A stretch of 64,000 nucleotides of DNA from a candidate division Hyd24-12 bacterium UBA6080 (GCA_002436025.1 DIXM01000012.1:124001-188000), one strand, 5' to 3'; shown: positions 1-8,408, numbered from the stretch's first letter. Notes: generated by a model not told the origin, from the sequence alone. Made by a program: numbers and translations.

Positions 1-354
1 CCCGGCGTTGGGAAGGTTTGTCCAGAGCTGGATGGTGACGGGAGCGCTGGAGCCTACCGCGGCCTGGAGAAGGATCCCGGCGCCGGAGATGTTGGCGTGA
101 GTCTGCTGGAAGGACTGGGCAAGGCCGGTCTGGCTGAAGGCAGCTATGTAAGTCGGTCCGCTGGGCTGATTCTGGTCGACGGCGGAGTCAAGCCGGTCGT
201 CGTAGAGGGGAAGACTGGAACCCGTGTCGGTGCTCTGCACCACGGGTGCGTTCTGCCAGTTCAGGTCGGCGGTGGCGGGAAGCTCACTGGCGTTTGCGAA
301 AGCGGCAAACACAGTCAGCGCAACGATCAGAAGGAAAGAACTCTTTGTTGACAT
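1..354 (-). CDS. Exported protein, N-terminal part (runs off left edge)
   Basis: This is an open frame of 118 codons from an ATG at 354 to the window edge, with no stop. The N-terminus (MSTKSSFLLIVALTVFAAF followed by ANAS) is a clear Sec signal peptide, so the product is exported. The mature part is rich in Ser, Thr, Gln and Asn with no family I recognise; it may be a beta-rich surface protein like the other exported proteins here, some of which carry T9SS-type tails. The start is chosen because GGAGG lies 11 nt upstream at 366-370. A good sigma-70-like promoter sits upstream (462-491). Confidence 0.75.
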   Translation of the reverse strand, partial: MSTKSSFLLIVALTVFAAFANASELPATADLNWQNAPVVQSTDTGSSLPLYDDRLDSAVDQNQPSGPTYIAAFSQTGLAQSFQQTHANISGAGILLQAAVGSSAPVTIQLWTNLPNAG

Positions 355-461
355 CACTAAGCAAACCTCCGGTTTTCTGCAAAACCCTGTGTTTGAGGGC
401 GGAGCGCAAGAGTTGTTCTAAACGCTGCCGCCACATCAGGCAGGGCTCGGCGGTTATGCCT

Positions 462-491
462 AGTCTATTCTGCTTCGTGCTCTTTTGTCAA
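462..491 (-). promoter_or_regulatory. Promoter for the exported protein at 1-354
   Basis: On the minus strand a perfect TTGACA (486-491) is followed after 18 nt by TAGACT (462-467). Transcription would start near 455, leaving a leader of about 100 nt. The rest of the 371-600 gap holds no gene, only this promoter and the tRNA-Arg terminator. Confidence 0.55.
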
Positions 492-567
492 GCTCGTACG
501 CAGTTTTTTAAGGCAGGAAACTGCAATGCTGTTCCATGCCTGGATGGTCGGTTTCAAGGCTGTAAAA

Positions 568-594
568 AAGAGGGACGCCGAAAAGCGTCCCTCA
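568..594 (-). terminator. Intrinsic terminator of tRNA-Arg
   Basis: On the minus strand a GC stem (GGGACGC / GCGTCCC with a short loop) is followed by a run of six T. It lies about 10 nt after the CCA end of the tRNA, as expected for a tRNA terminator. Confidence 0.7.
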
Positions 595-600
595 AATTAC

Positions 601-676
<76 letters not shown>

Positions 677-717
677 AATGAGCCCGTAAGATAACCTGTC
701 GGGCTCCTGATTTCAAG

Positions 718-1203
718 TCAGAACAGTATCTGTTCCACGATTGGTTCCGCGCCCTTCTCCAGGGTGAGGAGCGCCATGGACCTGTTTCCCCTGCTTCCCT
801 CGACAGCGCCCGGGTTGAGCATGAGAAGTCCGCTCTCCCTGTACTCGGTGAACCGGTGTGAATGGCCGAAAAGAATGATCCCGGGGGCTTGGGCTTCAAA
901 GAGGGCTTTCACCCTCTCCCGCAGGCCGGTTCGGGAGCCCGACCCATGCGTCATGCATACCTTCGTGCCCTGAAGCGTGAAAGCAAGGGTTGCGGGAAGG
1001 AAGGCCTGGAGGCCGTAACCGTCCATGTTGCCCAGCACTCCCCGCACCGGCGCGAAGCGTTGCAGGTCGCGGTAAACATCGGGTTCAACGAAATCGCCGC
1101 AATGAAGAACGAGGTCTGCCTCGCAGCAGACCTCGTATACTCTTCCGGGCAGATTGCCGGCCCGGGTGGGAACATGCGTATCGGAAAGAACCGCTACAAT
1201 CAA
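718..1203 (-). CDS. MJ0936/YfcE-type metallophosphoesterase
   Basis: This 161-residue protein has the five motifs of the calcineurin-like YfcE/MJ0936 family: SDTH (7-10), HCGD (34-37), GNMD (58-61), THG (85-87) and GHSH (113-116). Together they bind two divalent metals. Members hydrolyse phosphodiesters; the physiological substrate is usually unknown. The length fits the family. The start is TTG at 1203, because no ATG precedes the SDTH strand; it lies 3 nt after the bS22-like gene, so HU, bS22-like and this gene form one operon. Confidence 0.88.
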   Translation of the reverse strand: MIVAVLSDTHVPTRAGNLPGRVYEVCCEADLVLHCGDFVEPDVYRDLQRFAPVRGVLGNMDGYGLQAFLPATLAFTLQGTKVCMTHGSGSRTGLRERVKALFEAQAPGIILFGHSHRFTEYRESGLLMLNPGAVEGSRGNRSMALLTLEKGAEPIVEQILF

Positions 1204-1206
1204 TTT

Positions 1207-1302
1207 CTAACGGATCTTCTTCTTATGCCTGTTGGCGCGACGCCTTTTCTTGCGTTTGTGATTAGCGATCTTCTGTCGCTTACGCTTTCTTCCATTGGGC
1301 AC
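1207..1302 (-). CDS. bS22-like / COX24-domain (AURKAIP1-type) basic mini-protein
   Basis: A 31-residue protein (VPNGRKRKRQKIANHKRKKR, then RRANRHKKKIR) starts at a GTG 1 nt after the HU stop. It is almost entirely Lys, Arg and His. The pattern IANHKRKKRRRANRHKK matches the short COX24/AURKAIP1-domain proteins of Bacteroidetes-like bacteria and the mycobacterial small-subunit protein bS22. By family it is a small ribosomal protein near the decoding centre. The ATG overlapping the second codon is out of frame, so GTG is the start. Family assignment is from memory of the pattern, not a search. Confidence 0.75.
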   Translation of the reverse strand: MPNGRKRKRQKIANHKRKKRRRANRHKKKIR

Positions 1303-1303
1303 T

Positions 1304-1579
1304 TTACTTTGCCACCCTTTCCTTTACCGACCGGGACGGCTTGAACACGGGAACGGAGCGCCGGGGAACGAGAACGGTCTCGCCGCTGTGTGGATTGCGA
1401 GCCTTGCGTTCGTTTCTTTCCACGACCTTGAATGTGCCGAAGCCACGGATCTCAATGTGCTCTTTGGCGAACATTGCGTCCTTGACTTCCTCGAAGAATC
1501 TGTTGACCACGAAGGCTACTTCCTTTTTGGTCAGCCCTGTCTTATCGGCGATGCTTGCGACGATGTCGGCCTTGGTCAT
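1304..1579 (-). CDS. HU/IHF family DNA-binding protein
   Basis: At 91 residues this has the usual HU length. It shows the two N-terminal helices (MTKADIVASIADKTGLTKKE), the GFGTF beta turn near 46-50 and the DNA-clasping arm with RKARNP (58-63), whose Pro intercalates between base pairs. It is a nucleoid-associated, DNA-bending protein that works as a dimer. The start has GGAGG just upstream (the complement of CCTCC after 1579). It is transcribed from the promoter at 1661-1689 and leads into the bS22-like and phosphoesterase genes. Confidence 0.95.
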   Translation of the reverse strand: MTKADIVASIADKTGLTKKEVAFVVNRFFEEVKDAMFAKEHIEIRGFGTFKVVERNERKARNPHSGETVLVPRRSVPVFKPSRSVKERVAK

Positions 1580-1660
1580 TTTTCCTCCCGCATCGGTCTG
1601 GGTGAAGAGATATGCTTGTATGCCAAAACTATAACTACAATCAATGTTTCAAGAGCGGGT

Positions 1661-1689
1661 AAGATAGACAATGCCCGCGCAATATGCAA
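1661..1689 (-). promoter_or_regulatory. Promoter of the HU operon
   Basis: On the minus strand TTGCAT (1684-1689) is separated by 17 nt from TATCTT (1661-1666), giving a leader of about 75 nt before the HU ATG. An inverted repeat TTGAC-N4-GTCAA (about 1694-1707) lies directly upstream of the -35 and could be an operator. Confidence 0.5.
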
Positions 1690-1716
1690 CCCCTTGACAG
1701 CCGTCAACTAAGGGGA

Positions 1717-1738
1717 TGCGGCGGCAGAAGCCGCCGCA
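1717..1738. repeat. Strong inverted repeat between tRNA-Ala and HU promoter
   Basis: TGCGGCGGC / GCCGCCGCA forms a perfect 9-bp stem with an AGAA loop. In tRNA orientation the T run comes before the hairpin rather than after it, so it is not a standard terminator for tRNA-Ala. It may be an RNA-processing or bidirectional stop signal. Confidence 0.5.
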
Positions 1739-1745
1739 AAAAAAC

Positions 1746-1822
1746 TGGTGGAGCTTAGGGGAGTCGAACCCCTGACCTCTTGACTGCCAGTCAAGCGCTC
1801 TAGCCAACTGAGCTAAAGCCCC
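1746..1822 (-). tRNA. tRNA-Ala(GGC)
   Basis: A 77-nt cloverleaf with acceptor GGGGCTT/AAGCTCC and an encoded CCA. Anticodon arm CTTGA-CTGGCAG-TCAAG gives anticodon GGC, reading the Ala codon GCC. The T-arm contains GGGTTCGACTCCC. Confidence 0.95.
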
Positions 1823-1861
1823 ATCGAAAGCCGCAGAAACATAACCCCTGCGCCCATGATG

Positions 1862-2287
1862 TCAAGTTTTGGCCGACTCGAGCCGCCAGAAGGCTCCACC
1901 CATTGGTTGCCTCACGAGGCCCGGAGTCATCTCGGCAATTGCCAGCTCTATCACCATGGAAACAGTGGCCTCGAACAGATGCCCTCCCCTGGCCGTAAAG
2001 TCATGGTCAGCAAGGGATACATGAAGATGGATGAAGGGCTCGCCTTCCTTGATCGAAATGTTCCCCTGAAGGGAGAGGACTTCCAGTGAATCGGCGAGAA
2101 CCGTTTTGGAATACTCGGTTCCGTCGTACCTTCCAATGGTCGTGTTTCTGAGCATTCCTATTCCGCAGAGCACTACACCGGCCTTCAGCCCGCTCTGTAC
2201 ACAGTAGTCCTTCAGGGTTTCGGGGAAGGGTTCGCCCATGTCGAATCTGAGCAGTGTTATCCCGTTTTCTTTCTTCAGTACCTGCAT
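1862..2287 (-). CDS. PPC/DUF296 domain protein
   Basis: A 141-residue single-domain protein of the PPC (DUF296) family. These form trimers and are found free in bacteria or fused to AT-hooks in plants; bacterial roles are poorly defined. The family's metal-site region is visible: PFIHLHVSLADHDF (84-97) with His87, His89 and His95, then GGHL (101-104). The preceding strand KAGVVLCGIGMLRN is also typical. It lies just downstream of the 2295-2612 gene with a small gap, so may be the last gene of that operon. Confidence 0.8.
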   Translation of the reverse strand: MQVLKKENGITLLRFDMGEPFPETLKDYCVQSGLKAGVVLCGIGMLRNTTIGRYDGTEYSKTVLADSLEVLSLQGNISIKEGEPFIHLHVSLADHDFTARGGHLFEATVSMVIELAIAEMTPGLVRQPMGGAFWRLESAKT

Positions 2288-2294
2288 GGTCCTC

Positions 2295-2612
2295 CTAACG
2301 GATCCAGTCCTGTTTTCCGGTATCGATGCTCCCGTGACGGGACCCCGGGCAGCTCAGGGTGTAACCCCTCTCGTGAAGTGATATCCCGTAAGGTTCGCCG
2401 CATTCGGGACAGACCAGTTGCACGCTTCGTCCAGCGGAGCTGTCGAGGGAGCGCATGTCGTCGGTCCAGAAGCCGGTCGTGACCCTGAACATCGCCATGT
2501 CCGATGAAAGGGTGTTCATGTTGGCCCTGCACTGGTTGCACAGGGCCTCGGGGTCGTTCATGCATCCCAGAGATAGCGCAAGAGAAAGAAGCGCCATGAG
2601 ACGAGGGGTCAA
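2295..2612 (-). CDS. Small exported Cys-rich protein, possibly a lipoprotein
   Basis: A 105-residue protein whose N-terminus (MTPRLMALLSLALSLGCMND) looks like a lipoprotein signal peptide, with Cys17 as the lipidation site. The rest has two CxxC pairs (LCNQC and LVCPEC) and the segment SCPGSRHGSI, resembling a zinc-ribbon or the Cys-rich tails of some pseudopilin-like proteins. I do not recognise the family. Its ATG overlaps the stop of the gingipain-like gene by 4 nt, so the two are cotranslated and may act together at the cell surface. Confidence 0.65.
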   Translation of the reverse strand: MTPRLMALLSLALSLGCMNDPEALCNQCRANMNTLSSDMAMFRVTTGFWTDDMRSLDSSAGRSVQLVCPECGEPYGISLHERGYTLSCPGSRHGSIDTGKQDWIR

Positions 2613-4918
2613 CGGATCACCACCAGTCTCTGCGTGAGGGTCGAGGCTCCGGCAGCATCAAGCCTGAGGAAGTACACCCCGGCCGGTATTGAACGGGCGC
2701 TGAACGTGGCTTCCCCTTCGCCAACCAGACCGGAGCCGACATTCATGACCACCCTGCCCGTCAAATCGTAGAGGGAGATGTTGCAGGGCGTCGGAGATGA
2801 CCAGCTTGCGCTGACAACGTTCATGGCCGGCACCGGGGAAGTGATCCGAAGCGTCGGAGCATCCGAAGAACCCTGTTCCTCCACCCCGAGATTGCCTATG
2901 GCCACCCTCAGTGTTGTGGTGACATGCTCACGGGCCCAGATCGTGACAGATGCCGAGTCCGGAAGTGCGGGAAGTCCGGGAAAAACAAGGGTCACCTGGC
3001 CGGAAGCGTCGGTGATTGCCGTGACATACGTAACAGGATCGTCCCATTCACCCTGCATGAGGCAGACCCTGGCGCCGGCGAGTGGGGTTCCGCCGCTCAC
3101 AACGTTCACCTGGAGGTCTGTCTGCCCTTCGTTCAGCGAAACAGGCCCGATCTCAATGGTCTGCGGGATCTGGAGCCACATTGGAAGCTCGGGGTCGCCG
3201 AAGAGAGTGTTGCTTTTGGCGATCCAGTCGTAGTGGGTATCGGAGGGAATGAGGGCAACGAAATCGTCCTTGGCCGTCATGGCCGCGTCACCAAGATAGA
3301 ATGCGTCTTCGACGAAGAAGTTGGCAAAGAACTCCTGATCGACCAGCTCACTCCACTGGTTGCCGGGGTCGGAGGGTTCACCCCATCCGTAACGGGTGTT
3401 CATGATGCAGAAACCGCCCCCTCCCGGTGAGCGGATCCAGGCCTCGGCAAGGCACGTCCCGGTGTCGAAGGAACCCGACAGGCAAGCAATGGTGTTCCAG
3501 ATCGACGGCCTCCCGTTCTGGGAGATGTTGACAAGCCCCATGAAGTCGGAGTTTGAAAGACCGCTGCTTCCTATGGAGACGTAGCTCTCGCTTCCGTGAC
3601 CGGAGTGGTTCACCAGGTGCATTCCCTGGTTGAGCATGTTCATTGTCGCGGTGTAGCTCTGGGTTCCCCAGTCTTCGTAGAGCTTGGTGATCGACCATCC
3701 CTCGGGAGTGTAAAGGGTATCCACCTTCTCCTTACCGGCGGAGCCAGGGCAGTACGGGCTGCTCCAGAGAATTGAAGTGGTGAATCCCATGGAGTTGTAC
3801 CATGCGGGCGTGTCCGGGGCGTTCTCGTAGGCCAGGACCTTGCCGATGAACAAAGCCGCCTCCGAGGTGTTCTCGACGGAAGCCCTGCCAATTATGTAGT
3901 CGGGGTGGTAATCGAGGTTGTCCACCCCGTTCAGCTCGCCCCACACGCCGTTGCCGTTCATGTCCCAGGCATCAACGCCGGGGGCGGTGTCGTTCATGTC
4001 CTGGAAGTAGAGGTCTGCCGAAGGGTCGTCAACATAGCCCTCGGCAGTGGCGTAGCAGTTACGGTGGGGCACTCCCGGTGTGTCGCCCGCCAGCAGGACG
4101 AACGTCGGGGGTGTGCTCTGGAAGACATCCCACAGGAAGAACCTCAGCCTCTGGGCAGCATCCACTCCCGAATAGGCATCGTCTATATAGCCCATTGTCA
4201 CGATCCTTGCGGGCACACCCTTCAGTGTCTTCCACTCGGCAAGGGGTTCGAAGGCGGCCTCGAGAACGTCAGACGTTACGATGAGGTATTCCCCCCATGG
4301 AAGGTCTTCGGTCACTGGGTACGGAACCACGTCCAGGGGATTCTCGACGGCCCGCCTCACAACATCGGCGGCAACCGCAGACCCGAGCGCCCCCCTCGCC
4401 GTGGGGCCGAAAACCTGACCGTCGAAGTGGTAGTGAACGGTTATATCCATGGCGCAAGTCACCGTTAGAAGGCCTGTTTCAGGATCCCAGGCGATGGGTC
4501 TGACGGTAACATCCGCAACCGGATACCCCATAAGGGTACCCTGACCCTCGAGCCTGGCCACGACCTCGGTACCACGGGAGTAGGCATCGGGATTCTCGGG
4601 TGTGAACACGAAGTCAGCGTACCTTGAGATGGGCACGGCTCTTTGAGCAGGGGCCGGCCTGACCCTCATAGGGAAAACCGACGATTCGGTAACAGTGAAA
4701 GTGACGCTGTCTGCGACGGCGCCCGAGGGGAGGACAACCATGAGGGGGGCAAGGGGAAGCAGGGGGTCTCCGGGTTGGGCCAAAGAAGGAACACCCTGAA
4801 GCTCGACACGCTGGCCCGCAAGGCTCCCGGTCACCACGGGCTGTGCCTGCGGCGACCATGTGAACGTTATCCCGTTCACGGCAAGAGCAAGAACATTTAA
4901 GAACAATCCGAACATCAT
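2609..4918 (-). CDS. Gingipain-like C25 cysteine peptidase with T9SS-type sorting domain
   Basis: A 769-residue exported protein with a signal peptide. An N-terminal prodomain-like beta region is followed by a C25 (gingipain-type) catalytic region from about residue 205 (WGEYLIVTSD...FVLLAGDTP). The catalytic His lies in NHSGHGS (about 436-442) and the Cys in NTIACLSGSFD (about 477). An Ig-like domain follows. The last 75 residues have the type IX sorting pattern: ISLYDLTGRVV, PAGVYFLRL and a basic C-terminus. By family it is secreted across the outer membrane, where the tail is cleaved or anchored. It overlaps both neighbours by 4 nt. Confidence 0.88.
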   Translation of the reverse strand: MMFGLFLNVLALAVNGITFTWSPQAQPVVTGSLAGQRVELQGVPSLAQPGDPLLPLAPLMVVLPSGAVADSVTFTVTESSVFPMRVRPAPAQRAVPISRYADFVFTPENPDAYSRGTEVVARLEGQGTLMGYPVADVTVRPIAWDPETGLLTVTCAMDITVHYHFDGQVFGPTARGALGSAVAADVVRRAVENPLDVVPYPVTEDLPWGEYLIVTSDVLEAAFEPLAEWKTLKGVPARIVTMGYIDDAYSGVDAAQRLRFFLWDVFQSTPPTFVLLAGDTPGVPHRNCYATAEGYVDDPSADLYFQDMNDTAPGVDAWDMNGNGVWGELNGVDNLDYHPDYIIGRASVENTSEAALFIGKVLAYENAPDTPAWYNSMGFTTSILWSSPYCPGSAGKEKVDTLYTPEGWSITKLYEDWGTQSYTATMNMLNQGMHLVNHSGHGSESYVSIGSSGLSNSDFMGLVNISQNGRPSIWNTIACLSGSFDTGTCLAEAWIRSPGGGGFCIMNTRYGWGEPSDPGNQWSELVDQEFFANFFVEDAFYLGDAAMTAKDDFVALIPSDTHYDWIAKSNTLFGDPELPMWLQIPQTIEIGPVSLNEGQTDLQVNVVSGGTPLAGARVCLMQGEWDDPVTYVTAITDASGQVTLVFPGLPALPDSASVTIWAREHVTTTLRVAIGNLGVEEQGSSDAPTLRITSPVPAMNVVSASWSSPTPCNISLYDLTGRVVMNVGSGLVGEGEATFSARSIPAGVYFLRLDAAGASTLTQRLVVIR

Positions 4919-6108
4919 ACCTCCATCGCAACGGTGAAGGCGTTGCGTTCGAAAACCTGCTCAATGAACTCCTTGAGCATGATCGTGATGGGAACCGCCA
5001 GCAGAGCACCGGTAAGCCCCCACAGGTAACCCCAGAACAGAACACATATGAGAACCGTCAGCTTCCCGATGGGCAGAACCTTGCCGAAATAGTTGGGTTC
5101 TATCACATTGGAGATGATGTTGTTCACAAGCAATACGGCTGGAGCCGCCCAGAGTCCCTGAATTCCCGCCACTGAAAGGGTGTAGAGCGAGATGAGCGTC
5201 GTGTATATCAACGAGCCGAAGAAGGGTATGAAGTCCAGGACCATGGCGATGAAACCCAGGATGAATGCATCTCCGGGTTCAAGCCAGATCAGAAGGACCG
5301 AGCCCACAAGGATTCCAGTGAGCATGCTGGCGAAGAACTTTGCGACAAGGTACTTTCTTGGAACCCCCTCGACCCTGGTGAGGATCCTTTTGAATCTCTC
5401 ATGCTCAACGATGTTCAATTCCGTGAGTTTCTCGGAGAATATCCTGCGACCGCTGAGCATGAACACTGTGAGCATGGTGACTACGGCTATCTTGAAAAGC
5501 AGCGCCGAAAGGGACCCCAGAAGGTTGGCCGCTGTGGGAACCAGAGAGGCTATGGAGATGCTGCCGATGGCTTCATCGAAGATCGCCATGGGTGATGTGG
5601 CCAGGGAATCCGCCGGCGATGGTTTTACCGGTATGCTGCCCGATGGAATTGCTTTAAGCACCTCCTCGATGCCCACCGACCTGTACACTTCGGGCAGCCA
5701 CTGTTGCTGTACCCCGTTGATGAACGCCACGACTGGTTCAACGACGTTCGTCACAAGGTCAGCCCTTCGGTCAAGCAGCATGTTGCCCGCAGCATAAAGT
5801 ATCAGGATAGCGAATGCCACAAGGGCAAGGGAGAGCAGTATAACGATGAGGGAGCCCATAACCTCTGCAAGACGGCTTTTCTTGATGTCCGCTGCCGATC
5901 TTCCCCTTCGGACCACCGATATCTTCCTGAGGATACGGTCGATGACTGAAGTGGCCCTGGCGACCGAGGGTTCCACCAGAAACATGGCGAAGAGAGCGAT
6001 GGTGATCTGCGTAAAGACCCCGGCCATGAGCTTCAGGATCAAGCCCAAAGCCAGCAGGGCCAATATGGAGAGGGAGACAGCTATGGTTTTGCCCAGCCCC
6101 TGCTTCAT
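4915..6108 (-). CDS. AI-2E family transporter (PerM-like membrane protein)
   Basis: A 397-residue polytopic membrane protein with about eight hydrophobic segments and the family's late signature: GFIAMVLDFIPFFGSLIYT and later EPNYFGKVLPIGKL. AI-2E proteins are inner-membrane exporters or antiporters; specific members export autoinducer-2, others Na+/H+ exchange, and the substrate here cannot be told from sequence. The length is normal for the family. It overlaps the peptidase and nitrilase genes by 4 nt each. Confidence 0.88.
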   Translation of the reverse strand: MKQGLGKTIAVSLSILALLALGLILKLMAGVFTQITIALFAMFLVEPSVARATSVIDRILRKISVVRRGRSAADIKKSRLAEVMGSLIVILLSLALVAFAILILYAAGNMLLDRRADLVTNVVEPVVAFINGVQQQWLPEVYRSVGIEEVLKAIPSGSIPVKPSPADSLATSPMAIFDEAIGSISIASLVPTAANLLGSLSALLFKIAVVTMLTVFMLSGRRIFSEKLTELNIVEHERFKRILTRVEGVPRKYLVAKFFASMLTGILVGSVLLIWLEPGDAFILGFIAMVLDFIPFFGSLIYTTLISLYTLSVAGIQGLWAAPAVLLVNNIISNVIEPNYFGKVLPIGKLTVLICVLFWGYLWGLTGALLAVPITIMLKEFIEQVFERNAFTVAMEV

Positions 6109-6917
6109 TGCTTCAGTGTCCTCCGTTTACCGTAGGTTTCGGGTCTTCTGTCTGCAAGGCAGTCGATCCTTTTTCTTTCGAGGTCGACGAGCGTCATGTC
6201 GAGCTCGTAGTCAGTCACACCGGCAGCCACCTTTCTGCCCTTTAAAAAGTCTCCCGAGGGTGCGCATACCCCTCCCCCGCCCCTGAACCTCGAACCGAGA
6301 TGGTCACCACCGAGGTTGCAGCCAACGGTGAAGACCTGGGCCTCGGAGGACCTGGCCTGCAGAAGGCAGCGGAATACTCTCCGGCGCTGAACCGGCCACT
6401 GGGCGGCCACGAAGAGGATCCGGGCGCCGTCGAGGGTCAGATCCCGGAAAACCTCGGGGAAGCGAAGGTCGTAGCATACCGCAGCTCCGACCGGAATGCC
6501 GTGCAAGTCAAAAACGCCTTTGGGAAGGCCACCGGTGAAGGCGGCGTCCTCACGCATGTTCTTGAACAGGTGAATCTTCTCGGCAGTGTGAACCAAGTCG
6601 CCCGCAGGCGAGTACACTGGCATTGTGTTTACGATCCCTCCGGGGTTTCGAACCGGGAATGACCCACCGAGAACCCAAATTCCGCACTCCCGGGCAACCC
6701 GGGCCAGGGGAAGACAGGCAAGGTCGGGGGGATCGAGCGCAGCCCCTTCGATCCTGTCCATGACAAAACCAATGGTGAACAGCTCGGGCAGCACGGCGAC
6801 ATCGGGAAGCGGAGTTCTGGAGCAGGCGCAGGCGGCCCTTTCCATGCAGCTTTCCCAGCTCCCTGCTATCGGAAGTTCGCATGTTCTGACAACGAGGTTC
6901 CGGTCCTGGGCATTCAT
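6105..6917 (-). CDS. Carbon-nitrogen hydrolase (nitrilase superfamily, omega-amidase-like)
   Basis: Counted from the ATG at 6917 the protein has 270 residues with the complete nitrilase triad: Glu45 (LPELF), Lys114 (EKIHLFK) and Cys148 (CYDLRFPE). The CYDLRFPE context resembles Nit2/omega-amidase and YafV-type enzymes that hydrolyse alpha-ketoglutaramate-like amides. The frame stays open upstream to a TTG at 6947; neither start has a strong ribosome site, so the start is uncertain. It is divergent from a PLP aminotransferase, and YafV-type amidases are often found near aminotransferases acting on the same ketoacids. Confidence 0.85.
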   Translation of the reverse strand: MNAQDRNLVVRTCELPIAGSWESCMERAACACSRTPLPDVAVLPELFTIGFVMDRIEGAALDPPDLACLPLARVARECGIWVLGGSFPVRNPGGIVNTMPVYSPAGDLVHTAEKIHLFKNMREDAAFTGGLPKGVFDLHGIPVGAAVCYDLRFPEVFRDLTLDGARILFVAAQWPVQRRRVFRCLLQARSSEAQVFTVGCNLGGDHLGSRFRGGGGVCAPSGDFLKGRKVAAGVTDYELDMTLVDLERKRIDCLADRRPETYGKRRTLKQ

Positions 6918-6934
6918 GGTCTGAATATAAGTTG

Positions 6935-6940
6935 TATAAT
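6935..6940 (+). promoter_or_regulatory. Putative -10 element before the aminotransferase
   Basis: A TATAAT hexamer preceded by TTG lies about 39 nt upstream of the ATG at 6979. No good -35 sits at the right distance (TTCATG is the best, 3 of 6), so this is tentative. Confidence 0.35.
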
Positions 6941-6978
6941 TCCCCAAGTACTCACAGGCATTTCCACAGGAGGCTTAC

Positions 6979-8187
6979 ATGGCTCATCTCAGCGGCAGGG
7001 TTGCCTCGATGCAGGCTTCCCCCATTCGCAAACTGACCCCTCTCTCCGATGCGGCGGAAAAAAGGGGCACAAAGGTATATCATCTCAATATCGGTCAGCC
7101 AGACATCCCGACTCCGCAGAACTACTGGCAGGCCATAAGGGAAAGCGAGCCCAGGGTTCTTGCATACGGCCCGAGCCAGGGCCTCGCTGTCCTCAGAAAA
7201 GCCATTTCCGGTTACTATGAGAGGGCCGGCATCAAAGTCCCGGAAGACCGCGTGATGATAACCACCGGCGGCAGCGAGGCGGTTTACTTCGCCTTCATGG
7301 CCGCGTGCAGCCACGGTGATGAGGTCGTCTGCTTCGAGCCGTTCTACACCAACTACAACGGCTTCGCTTCCATGGCGGGGATCACCCTGGTTCCGGTGAC
7401 CAGCTCCGTTGAGAACGGTTTTCATCTTCCCTCGCGGGAAGCCATCGAGGCAGTGATCACACCGCGGACCAAGGCCATTCTCATCTGCAGCCCCAACAAC
7501 CCGACCGGCACCGTGCTTGGCAGTGAGGAGATAGGCATTCTCTCCGACATCGTCAGAAAGTACGACCTGTTCCTGCTTTCCGACGAGGTCTACCGCGATT
7601 TCGTCTTCGACGGCGGCAAACACGTTTCCGTCCTTGAATTCCCCGGGATAGCCGACCGTGTAATAGTCATGGACTCCATCAGCAAGAGGTTCAGCAGTTG
7701 CGGAGCCAGACTCGGAAACCTGATCTGCCTCAACACCGATGTCATGGGCGGCATTCTAAAGCTCGGACAGGCCAGGCTCTGCCCCCCCACCATGGCGCAG
7801 TACGGGGCTGCCTGGATCTACGAGCACCTCGGTGCCTCCTACTACCACGACGTGGCTCTGACCTACCAGCGCCGTCGCGACCTTCTCATGCAGGAACTTG
7901 AAGGCGTGCCCGGAGTATTCTTTTTGAGACCGGAGGGAGCCTTTTACGCCACGATAAGGGTTCCGGTGGACAGCGCGGACGGGTTCGCGGCATGGCTTCT
8001 CAACGACTTCAGCGTCGATGGTGCAACAGTGATGGTCTCTCCCGCAGCAGGGTTCTACGCAACACCCGGCATGGGCGAGGACGAGATCAGGCTTGCCTAC
8101 GTGATAAACGACGACGACATGCGCAAGGCTCTTGGAATCCTCAAGCAGGGGCTACGTGAGTACCCCGGGATGGTGGCTGGGCATTGA
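6979..8187 (+). CDS. PLP-dependent class I/II aminotransferase
   Basis: A 402-residue fold-type I aminotransferase. Visible are the NPTG loop (SPNNPTGTV), the aspartate/tyrosine pair of the cofactor site (LSDEVYRDFVFDG) and the Schiff-base lysine Lys236 in SISKRFSSCGARLG, followed by a conserved Arg. It transfers amino groups between an amino acid and a 2-oxo acid in the cytoplasm; it resembles aspartate/aromatic transaminases but substrate is not decidable. AGGAGG is placed well before the ATG. It is the start of a short plus-strand run and is divergent from the nitrilase. Confidence 0.92.
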   Translation: MAHLSGRVASMQASPIRKLTPLSDAAEKRGTKVYHLNIGQPDIPTPQNYWQAIRESEPRVLAYGPSQGLAVLRKAISGYYERAGIKVPEDRVMITTGGSEAVYFAFMAACSHGDEVVCFEPFYTNYNGFASMAGITLVPVTSSVENGFHLPSREAIEAVITPRTKAILICSPNNPTGTVLGSEEIGILSDIVRKYDLFLLSDEVYRDFVFDGGKHVSVLEFPGIADRVIVMDSISKRFSSCGARLGNLICLNTDVMGGILKLGQARLCPPTMAQYGAAWIYEHLGASYYHDVALTYQRRRDLLMQELEGVPGVFFLRPEGAFYATIRVPVDSADGFAAWLLNDFSVDGATVMVSPAAGFYATPGMGEDEIRLAYVINDDDMRKALGILKQGLREYPGMVAGH

Positions 8188-8255
8188 CGAAGTGGGGCTT
8201 CAGTATTAAAGTACCTGCGTAGTTACTTATATACTGTACCCGAAAGGAGCATCCC

Positions 8256-8381
8256 GTGTGTGATCAAAACCAGTGCTGCTGCCAGAACCCCGAAAAGCTG
8301 AAGGGCAAGCCCGGTGAGTGTTCCAGTGATCAGGTCAGAGAGTGCCACGGCGAGGAAACCGACAAACACCCGTGCTGCTGA
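8256..8381 (+). CDS. Tiny Cys-rich (metallothionein-like) protein
   Basis: A 41-residue frame starts at GTG 8256 with AAAGGAG 6 nt upstream and ends at TGA 8379. It has eight cysteines: CCC at 7-9, CC at 40-41, and single Cys at 2, 22 and 30. Core motifs are NPEKLKGKPGECS and VRECHGEE. I recall similar KLKGKPGECS...ECHG peptides in anaerobes, unverified. No signal peptide, so cytoplasmic. Likely roles are binding of thiophilic metals. It stands directly before an exported Cys-rich protein of similar character. Confidence 0.7.
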   Translation: MCDQNQCCCQNPEKLKGKPGECSSDQVRECHGEETDKHPCC

Positions 8382-8408
8382 CAACCAAATGTTATCCGAG
8401 GAGATGAT

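Noticed and set aside
1717..1738. Hairpin as terminator of tRNA-Ala
   Set aside because: The T run comes before the hairpin in the tRNA direction, so it is not a standard intrinsic terminator; kept only as an inverted repeat.
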